Source of the DNA: Yes71-27 sp040758635
GTDB taxonomy: Bacteria; Bacillota; Desulfotomaculia; Desulfotomaculales; Ammonificaceae
Reading direction: 5' to 3'
Assembly (NCBI GenBank): GCA_040758635.1
Contig: JBFLVI010000031.1
Span: 1 to 30,318, forward strand
DNA length: 30,318 bases
Made by a program: the position numbers and the translations under genes. Under the pieces are notes generated by a model, which was not told the origin of the DNA, did no database searches, and worked only from the letters and a program-made list of their open reading frames with translations. Below are positions 8,307 through 15,231 of the stretch, in pieces (the stretch's first letter is position 1; each line of letters starts with the position of its first letter).

Positions 8307-9016
8307 AAGCAAGGCAGATCACCGCTGGATACGGCGACACGGTCATCGTGGAGCAGATCACGGTGCAGGTAGATGTCGGACAAACCGTTGCCGTAGTGGG
8401 CCCGAACGGGAGCGGCAAATCCACTTTTCTCAAGTCCCTTGTGGGTCTCGTGCACCGTTTTGCCGGAAGCGTAATTTACCAGGGCCGGGATATAACCGTC
8501 CTCCAACCCTGGCAAATCACCCGTTCCGGCATTGGCTATGTCCCGCAGGTCCAGAACATTTTTCCCAACCTGTCTGTTACCGAAAATCTGGAAATGGGTG
8601 CGTATTCGCGCCGGGATAAAGAAGGAATCCGGGGCGACCTGAACGAAATCTTTACCATATTTCCGGAACTGCAAAGGCGCCGCCGGACCCGTGCGGAAAC
8701 CCTAAGCGGCGGGGAAAGACAACTCCTGGCCATCGGGCGGGCACTGATGGGACGCCCGCAGATGCTGCTTCTCGACGAACCGCTGGCCTTCCTGGCACCA
8801 AAAGCCGCAGCACTCATCCTGGAAAAACTGGCGGCCGTAAAGGAAAAGGGAATCGGGGTTCTCCTCGTAGAACAAAACACTTTTCTCGCCCTGAAAGCCG
8901 CCGATTACGCCTATGTCCTCAGCGAAGGCCGTTGCGTCATGGAAGGGAAAGGAAGCGTGCTTCTCGAAGACGCTTCCTTGCGCGAACGCTTTCTTGGTCT
9001 GGGAAGGGAGGTGTAA
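8294..9016 (+). CDS. livF: ABC transporter ATP-binding protein LivF
   Basis: A 240-residue ATPase of the LivF type. Walker A is GPNGSGKST, the Q-loop is GIGYVPQVQNIFPNLSVTEN, the signature is TLSGGERQLLAIGRAL, Walker B is QMLLLDEP, and the usual LivF VLLVEQN replaces the H-loop histidine. The short tail is typical. The start is GTG inside the end of livG. One oddity is that the residues just after Walker B read LAFLAP, where the family normally has SLGLAP. ATP-binding residues themselves are intact. It is followed by 157 nt before livK, containing a stem-loop. Confidence 0.93.
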   Translation: MAVLEARQITAGYGDTVIVEQITVQVDVGQTVAVVGPNGSGKSTFLKSLVGLVHRFAGSVIYQGRDITVLQPWQITRSGIGYVPQVQNIFPNLSVTENLEMGAYSRRDKEGIRGDLNEIFTIFPELQRRRRTRAETLSGGERQLLAIGRALMGRPQMLLLDEPLAFLAPKAAALILEKLAAVKEKGIGVLLVEQNTFLALKAADYAYVLSEGRCVMEGKGSVLLEDASLRERFLGLGREV

Positions 9017-9123
9017 AACGCAAAACCTTTCGGCGAACCAGTTGTGGGGAAGGTGCAGCCTTGGAGCGAACAGACCTGTTGAGCAGAGGGGATTTGTCAA
9101 GGCGGTTTTAGAGGACGTTTAAA

Positions 9124-9148
9124 GCGCTTGTCGGCTTTGTGCAAGCGC
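9124..9148 (+). promoter_or_regulatory. Stem-loop between livF and livK
   Basis: GCGCTTG (9124-9130) pairs perfectly with CAAGCGC (9142-9148) across an 11-nt loop. The hairpin lies just before the strong AAAGGAGG ribosome site of livK and is not followed by a T-run. It is therefore better read as an RNA-processing or mRNA-stabilising element, or partial attenuator, that could let the binding protein be made in different amounts from the permease genes. The role is inferred. Confidence 0.4.
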
Positions 9149-9173
9149 GTTCTTCAGAAAGGAGGCGGACGCT

Positions 9174-10376
9174 TTGTTTAACCGTTACCGGCGGTCCCGG
9201 TGGTACCGTTTCTTGTGCCTGTTAACCGCGCTTACTCTTGTCGTGAGCTTTACCGGCTGTGCCAAAAAGGAATCCGGCAAGCCTGCGGCCGAAGAAGAAG
9301 TGATCAAACTCGGCTGCGTCCTTTCGATGAGCGGTGATCTGGCGGCGATGGGTAAAAAGATGGCCGACGCCGTTAAGCTCGCCGTGGAAGAGATTAACCA
9401 GGCGGGCGGGGTCAACGGAAAGCAGATTAAACTCTACCTTGAAGACGATGCCACCGACCCGGCCACCTGTCTTAACGCCGTCAAGAAACTGGTGGAACTC
9501 AACGACGTGAAGCTGATTATCGGCGGCATGACTTCCGGGGGTGCCAAGACTGCGGGGCCCTACGTTTTTGAACGCAAGGTACTCCTCGTTTCTCCTTCGG
9601 CCACCTCGCCCGAACTGACGGGACAACCCTGGCGGGAGTACTTCTTCCGGACCTGCCCGAGCGACACCTTCCAGGGCAAGGTGATGGCTCAACTCGCAGT
9701 GGACGAAGGGCTTAAAAAAGCGGTCATTTTAGCAATGGATAACCCCTACGGAGTAGGTTTGGGTGAAGTAATCGAATCCGCCCTGGCCGGAAAGGCCGAA
9801 GTGCTGTCGGTGATCAAGTATGACCCGAACAAGAAGGACTACCTTACCGAACTCACCCAGATCAAAAACCTCAATCCCGACTGCGTATTCCACATCGGCT
9901 ACAACGACGACGGTCGTGTCATCTACAAGCAGGCGCTGAACCTGGGGTTGGACAAAATACGCTGGATCGGGTGCGACGGTGTTTACGGCACGGGAATGTT
10001 TGCTACCCAGGCTGCAGCCGAGTTTATGGCGAAAGCGGTCCTGGGAACCCGACCGGCTTCACCGGAAGGCGGCAAGTACGAGAAATTTCGCCAGGCATAT
10101 AAAGCCGAATACAACAGTGAACCGGAGGTTTACTGCGACACGGTGTACGACGCCGCGCAACTGATCGCCGAGGCCTGCGCCAAGGCCGGCTCGGCCGATC
10201 CGGCCAAGGTCCGGGAGGCACTGGTAAGTGTCGGCCAGGGTTACGAAGGCGCCAGCGGGACCATCACCTTTGACAGCCAGGGCGACCGCGTCAGCGGCGT
10301 TTACGAGGTCTGGAAAGTTGTCAAGAAAGACGGCGAGTACTCCTTGGAGCGGGTGAAGCTGGCCGAGGCCCAATAG
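9174..10376 (+). CDS. livK: Branched-chain amino acid type ABC transporter substrate-binding lipoprotein
   Basis: A 400-residue extracytoplasmic solute-binding protein of the type-1 periplasmic fold. A basic N-terminus and hydrophobic core lead to a lipobox FTGC with the lipid-attachment Cys at about residue 29, followed by a charged Lys/Glu linker. The mature part begins VIKLGCVLSMSGDLAAMGKK and continues AVEEINQAGGVNGKQIKLYLEDDATDP, both typical of the LivK/Peripla_BP_6 family. GGMTSGGAKT and VSPSATSPELT mark the ligand cleft. The start is TTG with AAAGGAGG at ideal distance. Placed last in the operon, it would deliver substrate to LivHMGF. Amino acid, amide or urea ligands are all possible for this family. 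Confidence 0.9.
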   Translation: MFNRYRRSRWYRFLCLLTALTLVVSFTGCAKKESGKPAAEEEVIKLGCVLSMSGDLAAMGKKMADAVKLAVEEINQAGGVNGKQIKLYLEDDATDPATCLNAVKKLVELNDVKLIIGGMTSGGAKTAGPYVFERKVLLVSPSATSPELTGQPWREYFFRTCPSDTFQGKVMAQLAVDEGLKKAVILAMDNPYGVGLGEVIESALAGKAEVLSVIKYDPNKKDYLTELTQIKNLNPDCVFHIGYNDDGRVIYKQALNLGLDKIRWIGCDGVYGTGMFATQAAAEFMAKAVLGTRPASPEGGKYEKFRQAYKAEYNSEPEVYCDTVYDAAQLIAEACAKAGSADPAKVREALVSVGQGYEGASGTITFDSQGDRVSGVYEVWKVVKKDGEYSLERVKLAEAQ

Positions 10377-10388
10377 CACGGACAATTG

Positions 10389-10424
10389 AAGAGGCCCTTC
10401 TCCGGAAGGGCCTCTTTTTTTTTT
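10389..10424 (+). terminator. Intrinsic terminator of the liv operon
   Basis: AAGAGGCCCTTC (10389-10400), loop TCCG, then GAAGGGCCTCTT (10405-10416), a perfect 12-bp stem running into a T-tract that reaches 10424. It lies 12 nt after the livK stop. On the minus strand the same stem is followed only by TCAATTG, so it may weakly also end the convergent receptor-like gene. Confidence 0.95.
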
Positions 10425-10443
10425 CGCCGTGGGCATTCCGGCT

Positions 10444-11967
10444 TCAGTCCGGGAAACCTCTAACGCCTTTGGCGGCAGGTTTGCCTTCCTTGAGCCACGA
10501 CGCCAGTTCTTCGAGTTCCCCGGCCATTTTCGAGAGGACATAGATAGAAGAAGCCACCTCTTCTACCATTGCGGTGTGCTGTTCGGCCATAATTCCCAGG
10601 TCGACTACCTGCTCTTTAAGGTCCAGGATGTTCTGCGTCAGCCCTTTCAACTCCTCCCCAAACTGCTGGACCACCGCCAGCGTGTCCCGGCAGGAAATCA
10701 GGCTTTCACTTATGCGTCGCACCATTTCTCCGGACGCGCCGTTTTTAGGGTCCAACAGGGCGATCAGACTGCTGAGTTCTTGCCGGAAATCGGCCAACTC
10801 AGCCCACCCTTCCGCGCCGACCGTTTTTTCAAGCCGTTGCAGGACCGCGTGGCCTCCCTCCAGCGCAACCTTGAGATTGGCCACTTCGTCAAGCACGACT
10901 TGCAGCTTCTCCGCCCCCTCGCTGAGCTGCCGGGCCGTGGCCGCGGTAGCGTCCGACAGCGCCGCCGTACCCGTGGAAACCGCCTCGACCGTGCTGGTAA
11001 CCTTCAGTGCAGCCCACGTGGCCTTCATTACGGCTTCAGCCGTTTCTTCCGCCCCTTCGGCCAGTTGCTCCACCGCCTCCCGAAGGTGCTGAGCCTTGTC
11101 CAAGAGTTTTCCTGCCACTTCGTGCAGCTTCTCCAGCCGCGTATTCAGAAGGGTCACCAGTTGTCCGAGTTTGCCGCCCGTTCCCCCTTCGGAAAGCCCC
11201 AGCTTATGAAACGTCTCTTCAAGTGCAGTGGCAAAGCGCTTGAAATTCCGGAATTGCCAGAGGTAAAGGGCCAGGAATACCAAAAAACTCAATCCCAGAA
11301 AGCCTTCTACTCCCACCAGCCACCAGATCATCGCCATTTCCTGCCACTTGGATTCTCTTAAACCTTCTTCCACATCTTCCGCAATCTTTTCCCAGGCTTG
11401 AAGCACCTCCATCCGGTGCTTCACCAGTTCCTGGCGGTAAAGCATGTCGGCCAGCCGGTGGTCACCGGCGGAGCAAGCCGTTATGGCCGCCCTACCGACC
11501 TTCCGGTAGAGCTCACCCGCATGTTCGAGGGTGTGGATACTGGCAACCGAGACCGTCTCTTCGTTGTTGGCCTCCAGCACGGCAAGTCCCTTCTGAAAAG
11601 CGGCTTCTCTGGCGTAATAAAGCTGCTTTGCCTTAGGGTCGCTGGTTTGCAGGTAGTTTTGCAACTCGATATCCATCGCGGTGAAAGAAACCAGGAGCTT
11701 ACGCAATTCCCGTTCCAGGAACAGGTCGTGTTCCACCGCTTGCCGGGAGGTTCCCACTGCATACCTGGCACCGACCACCCCGGTGAATACGATCAAGACC
11801 GAAAACAAAATAAACAGGCAGTGTACCTTTACTGCCCGCTGGCGCCATTGCCCAGTCGCCAAAAAGTCCTTAATGGTTCCTTTTCGCGCAGACTCTTTAT
11901 GCTGCGGAATCTCTTTATCCGCCACCCAAAGCACCCCTACCGAAATTTTAACAGATTTTCGGTTCAA
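10444..11967 (-). CDS. Chemoreceptor-like membrane coiled-coil protein without a canonical tip
   Basis: A 507-residue protein (from the TTG at 11967). Membrane helix 1 is at about residues 48-68. A mainly helical external domain of about 140 residues resembles four-helix-bundle sensors. Membrane helix 2 is at about 212-238, followed by a 265-residue cytoplasmic coiled coil. The last part (AEQHTAMVEEVASSIYVLSK) resembles the C-terminal half of methyl-accepting chemotaxis signalling domains, and the stretch around 285-345 resembles the N-terminal half. The highly conserved hairpin tip that contacts CheA/CheW (NLLALNAAIEAAR-like) is not present; LDPKNGASGEM occurs roughly there instead. A GTG at 11925, with AGGGGTG about 6 nt upstream, is an equally good or better start and would remove 14 residues. 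No chemotaxis genes are nearby. Function unknown. Confidence 0.75.
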   Translation of the reverse strand: MNRKSVKISVGVLWVADKEIPQHKESARKGTIKDFLATGQWRQRAVKVHCLFILFSVLIVFTGVVGARYAVGTSRQAVEHDLFLERELRKLLVSFTAMDIELQNYLQTSDPKAKQLYYAREAAFQKGLAVLEANNEETVSVASIHTLEHAGELYRKVGRAAITACSAGDHRLADMLYRQELVKHRMEVLQAWEKIAEDVEEGLRESKWQEMAMIWWLVGVEGFLGLSFLVFLALYLWQFRNFKRFATALEETFHKLGLSEGGTGGKLGQLVTLLNTRLEKLHEVAGKLLDKAQHLREAVEQLAEGAEETAEAVMKATWAALKVTSTVEAVSTGTAALSDATAATARQLSEGAEKLQVVLDEVANLKVALEGGHAVLQRLEKTVGAEGWAELADFRQELSSLIALLDPKNGASGEMVRRISESLISCRDTLAVVQQFGEELKGLTQNILDLKEQVVDLGIMAEQHTAMVEEVASSIYVLSKMAGELEELASWLKEGKPAAKGVRGFPD

Positions 11968-12127
11968 CCGGGCAAAAACTTTAGCAAATCCAAGCTCGCT
12001 GACAGATTAAGAAACAGACTCAGCAATACCCGATAATGAACGGCACAAAAAAACAACAAGGCTCACCAAACCGGCAACCCCAGCTTTACTTAATTAGGAA
12101 GCAGTCCAGAGCCTGGTAAACGCGTCA

Positions 12128-12168
12128 CAATAAATAAAGACACCATTGAAGTCGTGTTCAAGGTGTCT
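12128..12168 (-). terminator. Intrinsic terminator downstream of tmRNA
   Basis: Read on the minus strand, AGACACC-TTGAA pairs with TTCAA-(bulged T)-GGTGTCT around a CACGAC loop, followed by TTTATTTATT. It lies 12 nt after the tmRNA CCA end, exactly where transcript release is expected. Confidence 0.85.
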
Positions 12169-12179
12169 GTGGATTTAGC

Positions 12180-12532
12180 TGGTGGAGGCGGGGGGAATCG
12201 AACCCCCGTCCGAAGGACCGATGCCGGGAGATTCTCCGAGCGCAGGCTGCGTACTCAGCTTCGCCCTACTGCCGCCCGCAGCCGGGCAGACAGAACGGCT
12301 ATCCCGGTTCGTCTCCCTTAAGGCTTCCGGGAGGAGCCTTAAGGAAAGCCTGCCGCTGTCACACCCTGTCCTGCCCCGCAGGCAAAGGCAGGGAGGATGC
12401 TGGCCGGTTTATGCGGCCAGAGCGAGTTCGTTTCTGTTGGCGTTTATTGCTTTGCCACCGTTTTTACGGGCAGGTAGCCTCCCCGGCTCGCTTCTCCCGT
12501 TACCGCTTCCCCCGTCGAAACCTATCGCCCCC
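12180..12532 (-). ncRNA. ssrA: Transfer-messenger RNA (tmRNA)
   Basis: The 353-nt RNA rescues stalled ribosomes with SmpB. The 5' end GGGGGCG (12532 downward) pairs with CGCCTCC just before the encoded ACCA end at 12180, including one G-U pair, forming the tRNA-like acceptor stem. The hallmark GGTTTCGACGGGG follows the 5' end, and a T-arm GGGGGTTCGATTCCCCC lies near the 3' end. The tag reading frame lies in the 5' half, with GC-rich complementary stretches downstream that would form the pseudoknots. The CCA is genome-encoded. It is on the same strand as smpB and about 200 nt downstream of it. Confidence 0.96.
12409..12441 (-). other. tmRNA tag-peptide reading frame
   Basis: The codons GCC AAC AGA AAC GAA, then CTC GCT CTG GCC GCA and TAA, encode ANRNELALAA. 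The LALAA/ALAA ending is the classic degradation signal recognised by ClpXP and related proteases. The resume codon is placed at GCC by the match to known tags, preceded by AATAAAC. Confidence 0.9.
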
Positions 12533-12573
12533 GTTTTAAGCTAAGACGGATGGACCCTTGAGGTCCGTTCACG

Positions 12574-12610
12574 GTTCAAAGTTCTAAGTTCGATAGTTCA
12601 AAGTTCGAAG
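12574..12610. repeat. Degenerate 22-nt direct repeat in the smpB-ssrA spacer
   Basis: GTTCAAAGTTCTAAG (12574-12588) recurs as GTTCAAAGTTCGAAG (12596-12610), 22 nt apart with one mismatch. Related TTCGA/GTTC words fill the interval. A second pair of similar style (TAACTCGCAAC / TGATTCGCAAC) lies at about 12701-12726, just after smpB. There is no coding potential. The origin is unknown; it looks like slippage-type intergenic repeat. Confidence 0.6.
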
Positions 12611-12729
12611 CTAAGAAACCCGGCTTAACTCCGTGGAACAAGTATTCAATTCTTTTGATCCGGATTTAAGACCTTCGACCGTCGGCTTTCGACTTAGCCC
12701 GTAACTCGCAACGCGTGATTCGCAACTCT

Positions 12730-13188
12730 TTAAACCGTCCGCTTGTGTCGCATCGCCCGTTCAATCTCCCGCTTTGCGTCGCGGGCCGCGATGTCTTCCC
12801 GCCGGTCGTAGAGCTTCTTGCCCTTGACCAGCGCCAGTTCAACCTTTGCCCGGCCGTTCTTGAAGTAGCACTTGAGCGGCACCAGGCTCAAACCCTTTTC
12901 CCGCGTCCGCCCCCAGAGCCGGGCGATCTCGCTGCGGTGCATCAGGAGTTTCCGCGGCCGCTTCGGCTCGTGGTTGTAACGGTTTCCCTGCTCATAAGGA
13001 CTGATGTGCATGTCGTAAAGCCAGAGTTCACCGTTTTCCACGCGGGCGAAACTGTCCCTTAAATTCCCGCGGCCGGCCCGCAGCGATTTCACTTCGGTCC
13101 CGGTGAGCGCCATCCCGGCCTCGAAGGTTTCGAGGATAAAATAATCATGCCGCGCCTTTCGGTTTTCACACACTACCTTCACCGGCAC
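12730..13188 (-). CDS. smpB: SsrA-binding protein SmpB
   Basis: A 152-residue RNA-binding partner of tmRNA that brings it to stalled ribosomes. The family-defining stretches are all visible: CENRKARHDYFILETFEAG, GTEVKSLRAGRGNLRDSFA, ELWLYDMHISPYEQGNRYNH, RPRKLLMHRSEI and LVPLKCYFKNGRAKVELALV. The basic C-terminal tail YDRREDIAARDAKREIERAM is the part that inserts into the decoding site. The start was chosen as the GTG at 13188 (MPVKVVCENRK), with AGGGGTGAG at good distance. A TTG at 13215 would add nine unconserved residues. It lies on the same strand upstream of tmRNA, its functional partner. Confidence 0.95.
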   Translation of the reverse strand: MPVKVVCENRKARHDYFILETFEAGMALTGTEVKSLRAGRGNLRDSFARVENGELWLYDMHISPYEQGNRYNHEPKRPRKLLMHRSEIARLWGRTREKGLSLVPLKCYFKNGRAKVELALVKGKKLYDRREDIAARDAKREIERAMRHKRTV

Positions 13189-13282
13189 GGCTCTCACCCC
13201 TACAAAGACCCTCAACCATATTATACATTCGCCCGGCCGTTAGCGTCAACTCAACCTTCTTCATTACCCCCTCGGTTACCTA

Positions 13283-14017
13283 CTAAAAATGTACACTACC
13301 CCTGTTCGGGATCCGCCGCGACGCCAGCAGCAGCGCCTGCTTTCTGCCGGCAGCGGAAAGAAAAGTCTCGGCCAGCACACTCACTTCCGCCTCGGTTTTT
13401 CCTTTGATTTCCTCCTTCCATCCCGCAAGACGCAAGGCATCCCGGGCCAAGCGCTCGTTCAGCCGTCCCGTCGCCCGGTCGGCAAGCAGGGCCTCAAGAA
13501 TCTCTACCACTTCGTCTCCAACTTCCGGCGGTAAATCCAGCGCCGCCATTATTTCCCGGGCCGCCGCCAGCGAATCCCCCGCGACAGTTCCTCCACCAGG
13601 CTGCGTCGCCAGCGCGATTTCTTTCAACAGAACAACCGCCGTCACTACGAGGGGCGAGCCCCCTTCCTCCCTGCTCAGCTCCAGCGCGAAGGAAGCGGCG
13701 GCAAGGGCCGTCTGCCGCAAGTCCGGGAAGTCCTTCAGCCGCCGGCTCACTTCCAGCAAGAGCTTCTCCCGCAAAACCTCGGGCTGCCGGCGGTAAACTT
13801 CCGCCACCTCGCCCACGCACTTGTCCGCGTAAGCGCACCAGGCCGCACAGGCAGGATTGAATTTAGGGTTGCGGGCCAGCCTGCCGCACTTGCAGCGGAT
13901 CATGATGTCGTCGGGGAAAAACTCGATCTCCGCTCCGCAGGCGGGGCAAGGCGCCAGGACGACGTCCTCCGGGCGAAAATCCCGCCTGTCTTGCCCGGGA
14001 CACTTCCACAACGTCAC
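13283..14017 (-). CDS. Cysteine-rich zinc-ribbon protein with a degenerate HD-like domain
   Basis: 244 residues from the GTG at 14017, which has GGGGGGTGA upstream overlapping the truA stop and leaves a 7-nt gap. The earlier ATG at 14113 would run deep into truA. The N-terminal 70 residues hold eight cysteines (about 6, 24, 27, 42, 44, 57, 61, 67), including CPACG and CKCG, a likely metal-binding ribbon. The C-terminal part is helical and spaced like an HD phosphohydrolase domain (ALELSREEGG, VVLLKEIA, AAREIMAALDLPPEVGDEVV). The expected HD pair in VVLLHDIG-like position reads KE, and no other HD-family histidines are seen. I infer loss of catalysis. Function unknown. It closes the ribosomal series after truA. 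Confidence 0.7.
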   Translation of the reverse strand: MTLWKCPGQDRRDFRPEDVVLAPCPACGAEIEFFPDDIMIRCKCGRLARNPKFNPACAAWCAYADKCVGEVAEVYRRQPEVLREKLLLEVSRRLKDFPDLRQTALAAASFALELSREEGGSPLVVTAVVLLKEIALATQPGGGTVAGDSLAAAREIMAALDLPPEVGDEVVEILEALLADRATGRLNERLARDALRLAGWKEEIKGKTEAEVSVLAETFLSAAGRKQALLLASRRIPNRGSVHF

Positions 14018-14024
14018 CGCGGCA

Positions 14025-14801
14025 TCACCCCCCGAAAAGCTCCGTCCTGTAAACAACCCTTTCCAAACAGAGGCCGTGCGGCGGAGCCGTGGGCCCGAGT
14101 AATTTTCGCTCACCCGCTTCCAGCGCCTGGTTGATCACCGAAGGCGCCAGCCGCCCCCGGCCGACTTCCAGGAGCGTCCCCACGATTACCCGGACCATCT
14201 GGTAAAGAAATCCGTCGGCGGTAAAACGCAGGTGCAGGAACGGCCCTTCTTCCTCGACCCGGCACTCGTAAAGCGTCCGCACCGCCGACTTGACCGACCG
14301 GCCCGTATTCTGAAACGCCCGAAAGTCGTGTGTGCCCATCAAACAGGCGGCAGCCTGTTGCATCCGGGCAACGTCCAGTGCCCCGGGAACGTGGAGCGAA
14401 TAGAGACGCGAAAACGGGCAGCGTGCTGCCCGCCGGAAAATCGTGTAGCGGTAAGTTTTACTTACGGCGTCGTACCGGGGATGGAACGTGGCTGAAACCT
14501 CGGCCGCCGCCAAGACGGCGATTTCCGCCGGCAGACTCCCGTTCAGCGCCGGCACCAGGCGCCCGACGGGAATCGGCCAGTCCACCGTCCAGAAGGAAAC
14601 CACCTGGCCGGCCGCGTGGACTCCGGCATCGGTCCGGCCGGCACCCTTTACCGGGCAGGAAGCCCCGCTCAGGTGCTCGAGAGCCTCTTCCAGCACCCCC
14701 TGTACGGTCCGGCGCCCCGGCTGCTTTTGAAAACCGTGAAAGCCTGTCCCGTCGTAGGCAATCTTTAAAGCGACCTGGCGTCCTTTCCTGCCACCCGTCA
14801 C
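14025..14801 (-). CDS. truA: tRNA pseudouridine(38-40) synthase TruA
   Basis: A 258-residue enzyme converting uridines 38-40 of the tRNA anticodon arm to pseudouridine. LKIAYDGTGFHGFQKQ is the family start, and AGRTDAGVHA carries the catalytic Asp at about residue 58. SKTYRYTI, GTHDFRAFQNTG and ADGFLYQMVRVIVGTLLEVGRG complete the two-domain fold. The GTG start overlaps the rplQ stop (GTGA), so translation is coupled. In most Firmicutes the ecfA1-ecfA2-ecfT genes lie between rplQ and truA; here they are absent. Downstream one expects rplM-rpsI, but a zinc-ribbon protein follows instead. Confidence 0.95.
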   Translation of the reverse strand: MTGGRKGRQVALKIAYDGTGFHGFQKQPGRRTVQGVLEEALEHLSGASCPVKGAGRTDAGVHAAGQVVSFWTVDWPIPVGRLVPALNGSLPAEIAVLAAAEVSATFHPRYDAVSKTYRYTIFRRAARCPFSRLYSLHVPGALDVARMQQAAACLMGTHDFRAFQNTGRSVKSAVRTLYECRVEEEGPFLHLRFTADGFLYQMVRVIVGTLLEVGRGRLAPSVINQALEAGERKLLGPTAPPHGLCLERVVYRTELFGG

Positions 14802-15136
14802 ACCAGTTCCAGAACCACCATCTCGGCTGCATCCCCCCGGCGCTGGCCCAGCTTCAGGATGCGGGTGTACCCGCCGGGCTGGCCGGCGTAGCGCGGCCCA
14901 ATGCTGTCAAACAGCTTCCGAACCACTTCTTCGTCGTAAACGTAACGCAACACTTGGCGCCGGGCTGAAAGGTCGCCCTTCTTCGCCAGGGTAACCATCC
15001 GTTCCGCAATGCTCCGGACCTCCTTGGCCCGTGACTCGGTGGTCGTGATTCTACCCTCCCGCAGGAGCGAGGTTACCAGGTTTCTGAGCATTGCCTTCCG
15101 GTGGCCCGTGGTGACACCGAGCTTTCTATACCCCAC
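14798..15136 (-). CDS. rplQ: 50S ribosomal protein L17
   Basis: 112 residues, normal length for the short Firmicutes L17. MGYRKLGVTTGHRKAMLRNL at the start and the C-terminal GGYTRILKLGQRRGDAAEMV are diagnostic. The start is GTG with GGGAGGTAAG upstream. It lies 95 nt after rpoA, the conventional end of the alpha operon. Confidence 0.97.
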   Translation of the reverse strand: MGYRKLGVTTGHRKAMLRNLVTSLLREGRITTTESRAKEVRSIAERMVTLAKKGDLSARRQVLRYVYDEEVVRKLFDSIGPRYAGQPGGYTRILKLGQRRGDAAEMVVLELV

Positions 15137-15231
15137 TGTTCTTACCTCCCTTCGGAACCGCCCGCAAACTCTCCGGCTAACGCCGGCCGACGCAACCGAA
15201 CCGGCAGCCGGCAGCGGGTGACGCGTTCTCT

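Noticed and set aside
12180..12230. A tRNA-like 3' end with T-arm and CCA
   Set aside because: It is the tRNA-like domain of tmRNA, not a separate tRNA. I saw no other tRNA in the window.
12182..12544. A 120-codon open frame on the plus strand over the tmRNA
   Set aside because: The region is fully explained by tmRNA on the other strand, with acceptor stem, T-arm and tag frame.
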